From contig JAOAPN010000016.1 in the NCBI GenBank assembly GCA_025462885.1, positions 62,001-126,000 of the forward strand: 64,000 nucleotides of DNA, given 5' to 3'. Each line of letters begins with the position of its first letter. The first letter of the stretch is position 1. The stretch comes from Acidobacteriaceae bacterium. GTDB lineage: Bacteria > Acidobacteriota > Terriglobia > Terriglobales > Acidobacteriaceae. Of this stretch, positions 43,698-52,802 are shown in pieces. Below the pieces are notes generated by a model, which was not told the DNA's origin, did no database searches, and saw only the letters and a list, made by a program, of their open reading frames with translations. Position numbers and translations under genes: made by a program.

Positions 43698-44858
43698 ATG
43701 ATTTTAGGAAGAAACAAGATTGCTCTGGTGCTGCTGGCAGCGTCCATGAGTTCGTCCACCCTGGTTGCTCAACAGGCAGTTCCCATGGATCAAAGGGCAA
43801 AGCCGGGCAGTAGTCCCGCTGATCCTGGACCGCTGGCAAAGGACCTTTCTCCCGAGCTGAAATCCGCTGCGATCAAAGCGGCGGTGAAGAAGGTGGCGGA
43901 CTGGCAACTAAAGGAGGTCGCGAACACTCCGAGCCAGGACTGGACCTATGCAACCCTGTATGCGGGCTTCATGGCTGCCTCCGATCTGCTGAAGGACGAT
44001 CGCTACAGCAACGAAGTCAAGGGTATCGCCGAACACTACAACTGGACCCTCGGCCCGCGCGAGATTCATGCCGACGACCAGGCCATCGGCCAGTCGTACA
44101 TCGCGCTCTACCGCCAGAAGAAGGACCCCATCCGCATTGCGGCGACGAAGGAACAGTTCGACCGCGTGATGCTGATTCCTGACGATCCGAAGAAGGAGGT
44201 CTGGTGGTGGTGCGATGCGCTGTTCATGGCTCCCCCGGTCTGGGCAGGCATGTCCAAGATCACCGGCGATCCGAAGTACCGGACCTACATGGATCGCGAA
44301 TGGGCAATCTCGGCGAACCTGCTTTGGGACAAGGAAGAGCACCTGTTCTTCCGCGATGCGACCTACTTCGAAAAGCGCGAGAAGAACGGGAAGAAGATCT
44401 TCTGGTCACGCGGCAATGGCTGGGTGATGGGCGGTATTGTTCGAACACTGGACGAGCTGCCTCCCAACGACCCGAAGCGCGCCTACTACATCTCCAAGCT
44501 GAAGGACATGGCCGAGAAGGTCGCTTCCCTCCAGGGCGAGGATGGCTTGTGGCGTCCGGGCCTGCTGGATGCGGCGGCCTATCCGCTCCCGGAGAACTCG
44601 GGTTCCGCGTTCTTCGTGTACGCGATGGCCTGGGGGATCAACCACCACGTTCTGCCTGAGGCCAAGTACGGCCCGGTCGTCCGCAAGGGATGGGCGGGTT
44701 TGATCTCGCACATCTATGCCGATGGAAGACTCGGCGCAATTCAGCCGGTGGGTGCCGCTCCGGGGGCGTTCACCGAGGGCTCCAGCTACGTCTTTGGGAC
44801 GGGCGCGTTCATGATGGCCGGTTCGGAGTTAGACATTATGAGTCGCCGGTCTAAATAA
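43698..44858 (+). CDS. GH105/GH88-type unsaturated uronyl hydrolase
   Basis: 386 residues after a signal peptide (KIALVLLAASMSSSTLVAQQ). The alpha/alpha-barrel of family GH105 is indicated by the central VWWWCDALFMAPPVW, the glycine-rich FWSRGNGWVMGGIVRTLDELP and DGLWRPGLLD. The family removes unsaturated galacturonyl or glucuronyl residues left by pectin or ulvan-type lyases, working extracellularly or in the periplasm. GGAGGAG lies upstream of the ATG at 43698, which I prefer to the upstream frame from 43662. Its products are uronates, which fits the neighbouring uronate-generating inositol oxygenase. Confidence 0.88.
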   Translation: MILGRNKIALVLLAASMSSSTLVAQQAVPMDQRAKPGSSPADPGPLAKDLSPELKSAAIKAAVKKVADWQLKEVANTPSQDWTYATLYAGFMAASDLLKDDRYSNEVKGIAEHYNWTLGPREIHADDQAIGQSYIALYRQKKDPIRIAATKEQFDRVMLIPDDPKKEVWWWCDALFMAPPVWAGMSKITGDPKYRTYMDREWAISANLLWDKEEHLFFRDATYFEKREKNGKKIFWSRGNGWVMGGIVRTLDELPPNDPKRAYYISKLKDMAEKVASLQGEDGLWRPGLLDAAAYPLPENSGSAFFVYAMAWGINHHVLPEAKYGPVVRKGWAGLISHIYADGRLGAIQPVGAAPGAFTEGSSYVFGTGAFMMAGSELDIMSRRSK

Positions 44859-44872
44859 CGGATAACCGGATA

Positions 44873-44892
44873 ATAGGGGGCACCCCCCCTAT
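44873..44892 (+). terminator. Hairpin after GH105 gene
   Basis: ATAGGGGG, loop CACC, CCCCCTAT, beginning 14 bases past the GH105 stop. Short stem and no T run, so it is a weak terminator candidate. Confidence 0.4.
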
Positions 44893-44954
44893 ATTGACTT
44901 TGCGTAAACCCTTTTTTTGCAAAGATTTAGGACACGTCACTGGCTGCAAAATAG

Positions 44955-44972
44955 TCTAAACAAAGGACTTAC
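44955..44972. promoter_or_regulatory. Repeated motif TCTAAACAAAGGACTTAC
   Basis: 16 of 18 bases match the motif at 35731-35748. A related half, TAAACCCTTT, lies at 44905-44914; its complement AAAGGGTTTA is part of the 35731 motif. The binding factor is unknown. Confidence 0.45.
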
Positions 44973-45012
44973 TTCTAAAATCTTGCAGGAGAAGGATTTA
45001 GCGTCCTAAGAG

Positions 45013-45036
45013 AGGCCCGGCTGAAGAGTCGGGCCT
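45013..45036 (+). terminator. Candidate terminator hairpin
   Basis: AGGCCCG, a 10-base loop, CGGGCCT, followed by GATCTTGTTTGATTT. It may end a transcript starting at or after the GH105 gene. Confidence 0.5.
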
Positions 45037-45506
45037 GATCTTGTTTGATTTGATCTGCTGGTTCTATTTTATGGGTTAGCACATAACTAAAATGCCACTC
45101 TTTTCTATTTTTATTCGTTGATAGATGGTGGGTTACATCATTTTTACCGACTTTAGGGGCTTGACAGGAATTTTGGGTGGGCGCGGAGAACGGGCAACGG
45201 CATATCAGTCATTCCGGCTTCGCCTTCACTCCGGCCTTCGGCAGAATGGGGGCGCCTTCGGCTTGGCTTGTTCCTGGCTGGCGTAAACGCCTGCCCTTCC
45301 GCCAGGGTTAGAGCATTTCTCCTGTCACTGTGCACTGGACAAGCTTTGCGAGTGCCGATTTCCTGGGAATGGAGTGGCACAACTGCAGGTCTCTCCTCGC
45401 GATAAGGAGCGAGCAGGTGATGCGATGATGGTTTGGGTATCGCCAGTGAGGGTGCCCGGAAGCTTCCGGAAGTCGGGATGCAGGAACAGGAGGAGACAAG
45501 TTTTTT

Positions 45507-45863
45507 ATGAGTGAAGATATGAGTTTTGTTAAGGCGGCGGACGTGCAGAGCTTTACTCCGGAGCCGGGGATGATTCGGCAGGTGCTGGCGCACCACGAGA
45601 AGCTGATGCTGATTCGGCATTTCTTCGAGAAGGGGTGGGTGGGAGCAAAGCACGCTCATCCGCATGAGCAGCTGGTCTATGTAGTGAAGGGCAAGATCAA
45701 GGTGGAGATCGCGGGCAAGGTGCCGTTTGAGGTTTCGGACGGAGAGAGCTTTGTCGTGGACGGTGGAGTGGATCACCAGGCCTGGGCGCTCGAGGAGTCC
45801 GAGGTCCTGGATGTGTTTACACCGGTGCGCGAGGATTACCGCGAGCTCGTCACGGGCGTTTGA
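45507..45863 (+). CDS. Small cupin protein
   Basis: 118 residues forming a single cupin: HAHPHEQLVYVVKGKIKVEIAGK supplies the first metal-binding motif (His-x-His and a downstream Glu), and GGVDHQAWALEESEVLDVF the second. Such small cupins are commonly sensors, isomerases or accessory proteins. It lies 147 bases upstream of the ureidopropionase gene and points the same way, so a role in pyrimidine catabolism is possible but unproven. Confidence 0.8.
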   Translation: MSEDMSFVKAADVQSFTPEPGMIRQVLAHHEKLMLIRHFFEKGWVGAKHAHPHEQLVYVVKGKIKVEIAGKVPFEVSDGESFVVDGGVDHQAWALEESEVLDVFTPVREDYRELVTGV

Positions 45864-46010
45864 GCTGCGAGACAGCCGCTGCGAGGTGTGACGTTTGGAT
45901 TCAGAGGGGTTGGCCAACTATGGGCCAACCTCTTTGATGTTTAACGCGACGCGGGAAGGATGTAGAATCTGCTCTCCGGACCCACCATTCCAGAAATGCG
46001 GGGAGAGTGC

Positions 46011-46880
46011 ATGGCACGTATCGTTCGCTGTTCGTTGATTCAGGCAAAGAATGTGGAGCCTGCTGAGAGTCCGCTCGAAAAAATCAAGAAAGCCATGATT
46101 GACAAGCATGTGGAGATGATCCGCACGGCGGCTAAAGATGGCGCGCAGATTGTGTGCCTGCAGGAGATCTTCTACGGGCCGTACTTCTGCGCGGAGCAGA
46201 CGACACGCTGGTACGACACGACGGAGAAGGTTCCGGATGGGCCGACCGTCAAGCTGATGATGGACCTCTGCAAAGAACTGGGCATCGCCATGGTGGTGCC
46301 GGTGTACGAGGTCGAGGAAGAGGGCGTGTACTACAACACGGCCGCTGTGATCGACCGTAAGGGCCAGTTCCTGGGCAAGTACCGCAAGACGCATATTCCG
46401 CAGGTCGCACCGGGATTCTGGGAGAAGTACTACTTCCGGCCGGGGAACCTGGGGTATCCGGTGTTCGATCTGGGGTTCGCGAAGATCGGAGTCTATATCT
46501 GCTATGACCGGCACTTTCCCGAGGGCGCGCGGGCGCTCGGTCTGAATGGTGCTGAGATTGTGTTCAATCCATCAGCGACCGTCGCCGGGCTGAGCGAGCA
46601 CCTCTGGAAGATTGAACAGCCAGCCCATGCCGTTGCGAACGGATATTTTGTTGGAGCAATCAATCGCGTGGGGACGGAGGCTCCCTGGAACATTGGGGAG
46701 TTCTATGGTTCGAGCTACTTCTGCGATCCACGCGGGCAGGTCTTCGCGCAGGCTTCGCGGGATAAGGATGAGATTCTGACTTCGGATCTCGATCTGGATC
46801 TGATTGCTGAGGTTCGAAAGACATGGCAGTTTTACAGAGATAGAAGGCCGGATATGTATGGGGAACTGGTGAAACCCTGA
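46011..46880 (+). CDS. Carbon-nitrogen hydrolase, probable beta-ureidopropionase
   Basis: 289 residues of the nitrilase superfamily with the full Glu-Lys-Cys triad: E52 in CLQEIFYGPYF, K126 in GKYRKTHIP and C164 in YICYDRHFPEGARAL. Motif details (PQVAPGFWEKYYFRPGN; NRVGTEAPWN) match N-carbamyl-beta-alanine and N-carbamoylputrescine amidohydrolases. Because dihydropyrimidine dehydrogenase and dihydropyrimidinase genes follow, beta-ureidopropionase (N-carbamoyl-beta-alanine to beta-alanine, ammonia and CO2) is the better call. GGGGAG lies upstream of the ATG at 46011. Confidence 0.88.
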   Translation: MARIVRCSLIQAKNVEPAESPLEKIKKAMIDKHVEMIRTAAKDGAQIVCLQEIFYGPYFCAEQTTRWYDTTEKVPDGPTVKLMMDLCKELGIAMVVPVYEVEEEGVYYNTAAVIDRKGQFLGKYRKTHIPQVAPGFWEKYYFRPGNLGYPVFDLGFAKIGVYICYDRHFPEGARALGLNGAEIVFNPSATVAGLSEHLWKIEQPAHAVANGYFVGAINRVGTEAPWNIGEFYGSSYFCDPRGQVFAQASRDKDEILTSDLDLDLIAEVRKTWQFYRDRRPDMYGELVKP

Positions 46881-46892
46881 AGGGCAGTTGTG

Positions 46893-47048
46893 AGTTGGTA
46901 GTTGTGAGTTGTGAGTAAGAACAACGCTTCGCTCTGAGGAGAAGGATATGGCGGCGGTTGAATCGTTCAGGGATTTGCTGGTTTGGCAGCGATCTATCGA
47001 GTTGTCGATTGCGATTTATAAGCCTGGCATTGCTCACAACTACCAACT
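46893..47048. repeat. 16-bp inverted repeats flanking a gene remnant
   Basis: AGTTGGTAGTTGTGAG at 46893-46908 and its exact complement CTCACAACTACCAACT at 47033-47048. Both belong to longer runs of AGTTG/GTGAG units (46885-46915 and 47033-47062). They bracket the truncated S23-type gene. Confidence 0.85.
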
Positions 47049-47076
47049 CATAACTACCAACTGTTTTTGGAGGTGA
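46948..47076 (+). pseudogene. Truncated four-helix-bundle (23S rRNA intervening-sequence) protein remnant
   Basis: 42 codons. The first 24 residues (MAAVESFRDLLVWQRS, then ELSIAIYK) match the N terminus of the S23/IVS four-helix-bundle family, usually about 115-130 residues long. The frame then runs into the right-hand inverted repeat and stops. GAGGAGAAGG precedes the ATG. I read it as a gene left over after deletion between repeats. Confidence 0.7.
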
Positions 47077-47079
47077 TAG

Positions 47080-48426
47080 ATGAACGCTGAGGTGGAACGG
47101 CGGTTCCCGGATTTGCATCCGGCGCTGGGGGTACGGGCGGCGGTGGTGGAGTCGAACCGCTGTCTGAACTGCTTCGATGCGCCTTGCACGGCGGCTTGTC
47201 CTACGCATATCGATGTGCCGGGATTCATCAAGAAGATTGCTTCGGGCAATCTGCGTGGCTCTGCGACGCAGATTCTGGAGGCGAATGTTCTGGCGGCGAG
47301 TTGCTCGCGCGTATGTCCGGTGGAAGTGCTGTGCGAGGGTGCCTGCGTGATGCATGGGCGGCAGGAAAAAGCCATCGCGATCGGGCAACTGCAGCGGTTC
47401 GCGATGGAGAGTTTCTACGCGAAGGGAGGAACGATTCCAACGCGTGGCGCGTCAGAGCGGCCGGAGAAGATTGCCTGTATCGGCGCGGGCCCGGCATCGC
47501 TGGCTTGTGCAGCGGAGTTGAAGCTGCAGGGATTTCAGGTAACGGTAATTGAACGGCGGTCTCTGCCGGGTGGCTTGAATACCTATGGCGTTGCGGAGTA
47601 CAAGCTGAGGACCGCAGACAGTCTGCGAGAGATCGAGATGATTCGCGAGTTGGGAGTGGAGTTTCGCACGGCGGAGATTGGGGATGAGGCTTCGCTGTTG
47701 ACCCTGGAGAAGGAGTTCGACCGCGTGTTTCTCGGCGTAGGACTGGGGGCGATGCACCGCCTGGAGATTCCGGGCGGCGACCATCCTGGGGTAGTGGATG
47801 CGCTGGAGTTTATTGCGGCTTACAAGCTGGGGGAGCCTCTGCTGGGCGTCGCCAGTGTGGTGGTAATCGGTGCGGGCAACACGGCGATCGATGCAGCGGT
47901 AGCGGCTGTGCGACTGGGCGCGGCGGATGTGAAGATCTTGTATCGGAGAGATGCGGCCAGTATTTCGGCGTTTGATTTTGAGTTCGAGCATGCCAGGCAG
48001 GAGGGCGTGGACTTCCTGTGGTGGACGCTACCGCGCATGGTCGAGACGAGTGACGATGGGGAGCTCCGTTCCCTGACCTGCGTACGAACCGAGTTGAATG
48101 ACGCGGGCCAGTTGGTAGCGCTGGAGGAGTCGGAGTTTGCTGTGCAGTGTGATCTTGTAATTCCGGCGATTGGTCAGTCTCCTTTGGTAGAGTTCCTGTC
48201 CTCGATACGAGGTTTGCAGGTGGAGCGCGGGCGGGTGCTGATCGACCGGGCGACGGGGCAGACTTCGAATCCAAAGTACTTTGCCGGAGGCGATTGCGTG
48301 AACGGTGGACGCGAGGTAGTGGATGCGGTCGCAGACGGAAAGCGAGCGGCATTGGGGATTGTAACTTCTTTTGCTACGAATACTTTCGATTCATCTGCTT
48401 CAGGGACGGCGGTATCCCATGGCTGA
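47080..48426 (+). CDS. preT: Dihydropyrimidine dehydrogenase (NAD) subunit PreT
   Basis: 448 residues. The N-terminal half carries the cysteine-rich Fe-S module of glutamate-synthase-small-subunit-like proteins (CLNCFDAPCTAACPTHIDVPGF and CSRVCPVEVLCEGAC). The rest has two dinucleotide folds, IACIGAGPASLACAAEL for FAD and VVVIGAGNTAIDAAVAA for NAD(P)H. PreT passes electrons from NADH to PreA to reduce uracil or thymine. An almost perfect GGAGGTGAT lies just upstream of the ATG at 47080, within the end of the upstream gene remnant. The preA start overlaps this stop by eight bases. Confidence 0.9.
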   Translation: MNAEVERRFPDLHPALGVRAAVVESNRCLNCFDAPCTAACPTHIDVPGFIKKIASGNLRGSATQILEANVLAASCSRVCPVEVLCEGACVMHGRQEKAIAIGQLQRFAMESFYAKGGTIPTRGASERPEKIACIGAGPASLACAAELKLQGFQVTVIERRSLPGGLNTYGVAEYKLRTADSLREIEMIRELGVEFRTAEIGDEASLLTLEKEFDRVFLGVGLGAMHRLEIPGGDHPGVVDALEFIAAYKLGEPLLGVASVVVIGAGNTAIDAAVAAVRLGAADVKILYRRDAASISAFDFEFEHARQEGVDFLWWTLPRMVETSDDGELRSLTCVRTELNDAGQLVALEESEFAVQCDLVIPAIGQSPLVEFLSSIRGLQVERGRVLIDRATGQTSNPKYFAGGDCVNGGREVVDAVADGKRAALGIVTSFATNTFDSSASGTAVSHG

Positions 48427-49837
48427 TTTGACGACCAATTTTGCAGGCGGGATTCGGTGTCCGAATCCATTCTGGCTGGCGAGCGCCCCGCCGACGAACT
48501 GCGGCGAACAGATTATGCGAGCGTTCGATGCGGGCTGGGGTGGCGCGGTCTGGAAGACGATCGGGGACCCGATTACAAACGTCAGCTCGCGATACTCGTC
48601 CGTCGACTGGGCCGGGCGGCGCATGATGGGGTTGAACAACATCGAGTTGATCAGCGACCGTCCGATTGAGGTGAACCTGCGCGAGATTGCGGAGGTGAAG
48701 AAACGCTATCCGGCGCATGCGGTGATCGCTTCGCTGATGGTAGAGACGAAGCGCGAGGTATGGCACGACATCGTGCAGCGCGCGGAGGACGCAGGGGCGG
48801 ATGGGCTGGAGTTGAACTTCGGGTGTCCGCACGGGATGAGCGAGCGCGGCATGGGCTCGGCGGTGGGGCAGGATCCCGTGTACGCGCAGATGATTACGGA
48901 ATGGGTGAAGGAACGAGCACGGACCCCTGTACTGGTGAAGCTGACTCCGAATATTACGGACATACGAGTAGCGGCGCGGGCGGCGAAGCGGGCCGGAGCC
49001 GATGGACTGAGCGCGATCAACACAATCAATTCGATTACGGGGATCGATCTGGACACGTTCGAGCCGAGACCGATGGTGGATGGGAAGAGCTCGCATGGAG
49101 GGTACTGCGGCCCAGCGGTGAAACCGATTGCGCTGAACATGATTCAGCAGGTGATGGCGGATGAGGCGTCGACGCTACCGATGAGCGGGATCGGCGGTAT
49201 CGGCAACTGGCGGGACGCGGCTGAGTTCTTCCTGCTGGGCTGCGGGACGGTGCAGGTATGCACGGCGGCGATGCATTACGGCTATCGCATCGTCGAGGAC
49301 ATGAAGGACGGTCTGAGCAACTGGATGGATGAAAAAGGATTTATAACCATCGATGATTTTCGCGGGAAGAGTCTTCCGAAAGTTACCGATTGGAAGCACC
49401 TTAATCTGAACTACAAGATCGTGGCGCACATCAACGAGTCACTGTGTATCGGGTGTGATCTGTGCCATATTGCCTGCTGGGACGGGGCGCATCAGTGCAT
49501 TCATCTGGACCGGGTGGATGGAGTGAGAGACGGGCATGTGGAGGTGCATGATCCTCCGAGTGTGTTCGAGGCCCGGAGTCGAGAGCGGATTGTAGTGACG
49601 CCGATCCCTAAGCTGGATGGCATCGTGCCACGCGAACCTGGGCTGCGAACTTCATTGGCGCGGATTCCGAGGGTAGATGAGACGGAGTGCGTCGGGTGCA
49701 ATCTGTGCTCGCTGGTTTGTCCGGTGGATGACTGCATCACGATGGAAGAGCGGGAGACAGGTCTCGCGCCGGAGAGTTGGGATGAGCGGGTGAAGGCTGG
49801 GACGGCTTCACCGGCGTTGGTGGAAGGGAGTCTGTGA
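48419..49837 (+). CDS. preA: Dihydropyrimidine dehydrogenase (NAD) catalytic subunit PreA
   Basis: 472 residues: an FMN-binding TIM barrel of the dihydroorotate dehydrogenase type (NPFWLASAPPTNCG at the N terminus, LELNFGCPHGMSERGMG, VKLTPNITDI, IGGIGNWRDAAEF) followed by a two-cluster ferredoxin domain (CIGCDLCHIACWDGAHQC and CVGCNLCSLVCPVDDC). It reduces uracil and thymine to their 5,6-dihydro forms. The start at 48419 overlaps the end of preT, and the gene ends in a TGATG overlap with the dihydropyrimidinase start. Confidence 0.93.
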   Translation: MADLTTNFAGGIRCPNPFWLASAPPTNCGEQIMRAFDAGWGGAVWKTIGDPITNVSSRYSSVDWAGRRMMGLNNIELISDRPIEVNLREIAEVKKRYPAHAVIASLMVETKREVWHDIVQRAEDAGADGLELNFGCPHGMSERGMGSAVGQDPVYAQMITEWVKERARTPVLVKLTPNITDIRVAARAAKRAGADGLSAINTINSITGIDLDTFEPRPMVDGKSSHGGYCGPAVKPIALNMIQQVMADEASTLPMSGIGGIGNWRDAAEFFLLGCGTVQVCTAAMHYGYRIVEDMKDGLSNWMDEKGFITIDDFRGKSLPKVTDWKHLNLNYKIVAHINESLCIGCDLCHIACWDGAHQCIHLDRVDGVRDGHVEVHDPPSVFEARSRERIVVTPIPKLDGIVPREPGLRTSLARIPRVDETECVGCNLCSLVCPVDDCITMEERETGLAPESWDERVKAGTASPALVEGSL

Positions 49838-51228
49838 TGGGAACTTTGATCGTGGGCGGAACGGTGGTGTCAGGCACGCAGTCGTTGGCCGCCGATGTCT
49901 TGATGGAGGGGAGCAGAATCTCTGCGGTCGGCGCAAGAATCGATCCGACCGGGCATACGGTGGTGGACGCGAAGGGCATGCTGGTGCTGCCGGGTGGGAT
50001 CGATGTGCATACCCATCTCGACATGCCCTTTGGAGGCACCACGAGCGCGGACGACTACGAGTGGGGGACACGAGCCGCGGCGATTGGAGGGACTACGACG
50101 CTGATCGACTTCGCGCTACAGACGATAGGCAAACGCATGCAGGACGCGTATGCAACGTGGCGGAAGAAGAGCGAGGGAAAGGCCTGCATCGACTACGGCC
50201 TGCATATGGCGGTGACGGATCTGGGTAAGGATGCCGCGTGGATCGACGACGTCGATGCGATGGTCGCGGAGGGGATTACCAGCTTCAAGATCTTTATGGC
50301 GTATCCGGGCGTGCTGATGGTGGACGACGCGACGATCTTCGAGCTGATGCAGCGGACATCGAAGCTGGGTGCGCTCGTCTGCGTGCATGCCGAGAACGGC
50401 ACGGTGATCGATGCGATTGTGCACCAGGCACTGGCTGCGGGGAAGACTGCTCCGCTCTACCATGCGTTGACGCGGCCTACCGTGGCTGAGGCGGAGGCGG
50501 TGCATCGCGTGGTGGCGTTGAGTGAGTTGGCAGGAGCTTCGGTTTATATCGTGCACGTCTCGAGTGAGGATGCGATGTGCGAGGTAGAGGCGGCGAGGCG
50601 GCGCGGACTTCCTGTGATGGGAGAGACGTGTACGCAGTACCTGGTGTTGTCGATTGAAGATGACATGGGCAAGCCGGGATTCGAGGACGCGAAGTATGTG
50701 TTTACGCCTCCGTTGCGGGAGAAGAAGAACCAGGATCCGCTGTGGGAGGCGGTGCGGGAGGATGTGCTGCAGGTGGTGTCGACGGACCATTGCCCGTTTC
50801 GTTTTGCGGACCAGAAGACGCTCGGGCTGGGGGACTTCACGAAGATTCCAAACGGCGGCCCAGGCGTTGAGAATCGAATGCAGTTGATGTTCGAGCATGG
50901 CGTGAACCAGGGACGCATGACGGTGGAGCGTTTTGTAGAGGTGACGGCAGAGGCACCGGCACGGATCTTCGGAATGTATCCGAAGAAGGGTGTAGTGGCA
51001 GTAGGGAGTGATGCGGATGTGGTGGTGTGGGATCCTGAGGCCGAGTACACCATCGAGGCGGCGACGCAGTCGATGCATACGGATTACTCCATCTTTGAAG
51101 GGTTCAAGGTGAAGGGCAATGTACGGCAGGTCTTCTCGCGGGGCGAGCTGATCGTGGAGGGTGGGAAGTTTCTGGGAACCGTGGGGCGGGGTGAGTATGT
51201 TAAACGCGGGTTGGGAGAGGTGCTATGA
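49837..51228 (+). CDS. Dihydropyrimidinase (hydantoinase)
   Basis: 463 residues with all metal ligands of the cyclic-amidohydrolase site: H58 and H60 in DVHTHLD, the carboxylated K151 in SFKIFMAYPG, H184 in VHAENG, H240 in YIVHVSS and D317 in STDHCPF. It opens dihydrouracil to N-carbamoyl-beta-alanine, the substrate of the hydrolase at 46011. The ATG at 49837 shares its A with the preA stop; a GTG three bases earlier is also possible. The stop TGA (51226-51228) lies within the start of the permease gene. Confidence 0.94.
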   Translation: MGTLIVGGTVVSGTQSLAADVLMEGSRISAVGARIDPTGHTVVDAKGMLVLPGGIDVHTHLDMPFGGTTSADDYEWGTRAAAIGGTTTLIDFALQTIGKRMQDAYATWRKKSEGKACIDYGLHMAVTDLGKDAAWIDDVDAMVAEGITSFKIFMAYPGVLMVDDATIFELMQRTSKLGALVCVHAENGTVIDAIVHQALAAGKTAPLYHALTRPTVAEAEAVHRVVALSELAGASVYIVHVSSEDAMCEVEAARRRGLPVMGETCTQYLVLSIEDDMGKPGFEDAKYVFTPPLREKKNQDPLWEAVREDVLQVVSTDHCPFRFADQKTLGLGDFTKIPNGGPGVENRMQLMFEHGVNQGRMTVERFVEVTAEAPARIFGMYPKKGVVAVGSDADVVVWDPEAEYTIEAATQSMHTDYSIFEGFKVKGNVRQVFSRGELIVEGGKFLGTVGRGEYVKRGLGEVL

Positions 51229-52649
51229 GTCTTCCGGTGCGGGGAGACGCGACAGCACTTTATAACGATGACCTGGCACCGACGACTCCGGCGCAGCGAA
51301 CATGGGGCACGTACAACTACATTGCGTTGTGGTTTTCGATGTCGATGGAGGTGACGACATATATGCTGGCGTCGTCACTGATTGCGGGAGGGATGAACTG
51401 GAAGCAGGCCGTCGGGACGATCCTGCTCGGCAATATGATCGTGCTGATTCCAATGTTGCTGAATGCACATGCGGGAGCGAAGTACGGGATACCGTTTCCG
51501 GTGTTTGTGCGCGCGAGCTTTGGACTACGCGGCGCGAATGTCCCTGCACTGTTGCGGGCCATTGTGGCGTGCGGGTGGTTCGGGATTCAGTCCTGGATCG
51601 GGGGGCAGTCCATCGTTGCGATGGTCAATGTATTGTGGCCGGCTACTGAGAAGATGCCCTGGGTTTTGTGGGCTTGCTTCCTCGGCTTCTGGCTGTTGAA
51701 CATGGTGGTGGTATGGCGTGGGGTGGAGTCGATTCGCTTTCTACAGAGCTTCTCCGCTCCGTTCCTGCTGACGATGTCGCTGTTTCTGCTGGGATGGATG
51801 GTGCATAAGGCGGGCGGCTTTGGACCGATGCTTTCGGCTCCGAGCAAGTTCCAGACGACGGGAGCGTTTCTGCACTTCTTCTTCCCGATGCTGACCGCGA
51901 TGGTGGGGTACTGGGCTACGCTGTCGCTGAATATTCCCGACTTCACGCGGTATGCGAAGTCGCAGGAGTCGCAGATCGTCGGACAGGCGTTCGGATTGCC
52001 GGTGGCGATGGCGTTGTACAGCTTTATCGGCATCGCCTGCACCTCGGCGTCGACGGTCGTCTTTGGCGAACCGATCTGGAGTCCGATTACTTTGCTGGGA
52101 CGATTTCACCAGCCGCTGGTAGCGTTTCTTGCACTGGTAAGTATTTTGATCGCTACGTTGAACGTGAATATTGGGGCAAATGTAGTCTCGCCTTCGAATG
52201 ATTTCTCCAACCTTGCGCCGAGGCTGATCAGCTTTCGGACGGGTGGCTTGATCACCGGATTTCTGGGGCTCGCGATGATGCCGTGGAAGCTGATGGCAAG
52301 CTTTGGAAGCTATATCTTCGGGTGGCTGGTGGGGTACTCCGGACTGCTGGGACCGGTGGCGGGGATCATGGTGGCGGACTACTTTTTCCTGCGCCACAAG
52401 CGACTTGAGGTGGACGCGCTGTACCACCGGGGCGGGCCGTATGAGTACAGCGGAGGGATCAATCCACGGGCCATGGTTGCGCTGGTGGCGGGGGTGTTTG
52501 TGGCGTTGATCGGGTTGTTTGTGCCGTCGCTGCGATGGCTGTATGACTATGCGTGGTTTGTGGGGTTTGGGATGGCCGCGGTAGTGTACCTGGGATTGAT
52601 GCGTGGGGTAGTCAAGAAGGCGGTGCAGGAGGAGGTTGTTCGTAGTTAG
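51225..52649 (+). CDS. NCS1 family nucleobase:cation symporter
   Basis: 474 residues with about twelve membrane segments and NCS1 landmarks: TWGTYNYIALWFSMSMEVTTYMLASSLIAGGMNW, ARASFGLRGANVPALLRAIVACGWFGIQSW, then NIPDFTRYAKS and a conserved SPSNDFSN region. The family imports uracil, cytosine, allantoin or hydantoins. It is last in the pyrimidine operon, starting four bases before the dihydropyrimidinase stop, so uracil or thymine (or dihydropyrimidine) is the likely substrate. Confidence 0.92.
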   Translation: MSLPVRGDATALYNDDLAPTTPAQRTWGTYNYIALWFSMSMEVTTYMLASSLIAGGMNWKQAVGTILLGNMIVLIPMLLNAHAGAKYGIPFPVFVRASFGLRGANVPALLRAIVACGWFGIQSWIGGQSIVAMVNVLWPATEKMPWVLWACFLGFWLLNMVVVWRGVESIRFLQSFSAPFLLTMSLFLLGWMVHKAGGFGPMLSAPSKFQTTGAFLHFFFPMLTAMVGYWATLSLNIPDFTRYAKSQESQIVGQAFGLPVAMALYSFIGIACTSASTVVFGEPIWSPITLLGRFHQPLVAFLALVSILIATLNVNIGANVVSPSNDFSNLAPRLISFRTGGLITGFLGLAMMPWKLMASFGSYIFGWLVGYSGLLGPVAGIMVADYFFLRHKRLEVDALYHRGGPYEYSGGINPRAMVALVAGVFVALIGLFVPSLRWLYDYAWFVGFGMAAVVYLGLMRGVVKKAVQEEVVRS

Positions 52650-52802
52650 CGGGGACAGCGGTCGTGCTTCGCACGATGCCCACCCATCCACCCCAGCGAG
52701 CAAGAAGCGCTCCCTGGGGACCCCGGCATGCGATTAAACTGCATGAATGGGGCACCCGGCCCGGAGAAGCCTCGGCGTAGTGGTGATTGTTATACTTTGT
52801 CT

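Larger units (their letters stand above)
44859..45506. other. Long intergenic region with hairpins and repeated motif
   Basis: 648 bases without a convincing gene. 44873-45140 is AT-rich and holds two hairpins and two copies of a motif shared with the inositol oxygenase promoter region. 45160-45310 is GC-rich low-complexity DNA. The final part is the leader of the cupin gene. A small RNA between the hairpins is possible but unproven. Confidence 0.5.

Noticed and set aside
45153-45917. 254-residue minus-strand frame opposite the cupin gene and its leader
   Set aside because: The cupin gene on the plus strand has a canonical metal motif; the reverse frame has no family resemblance and runs into GC-rich low-complexity DNA.
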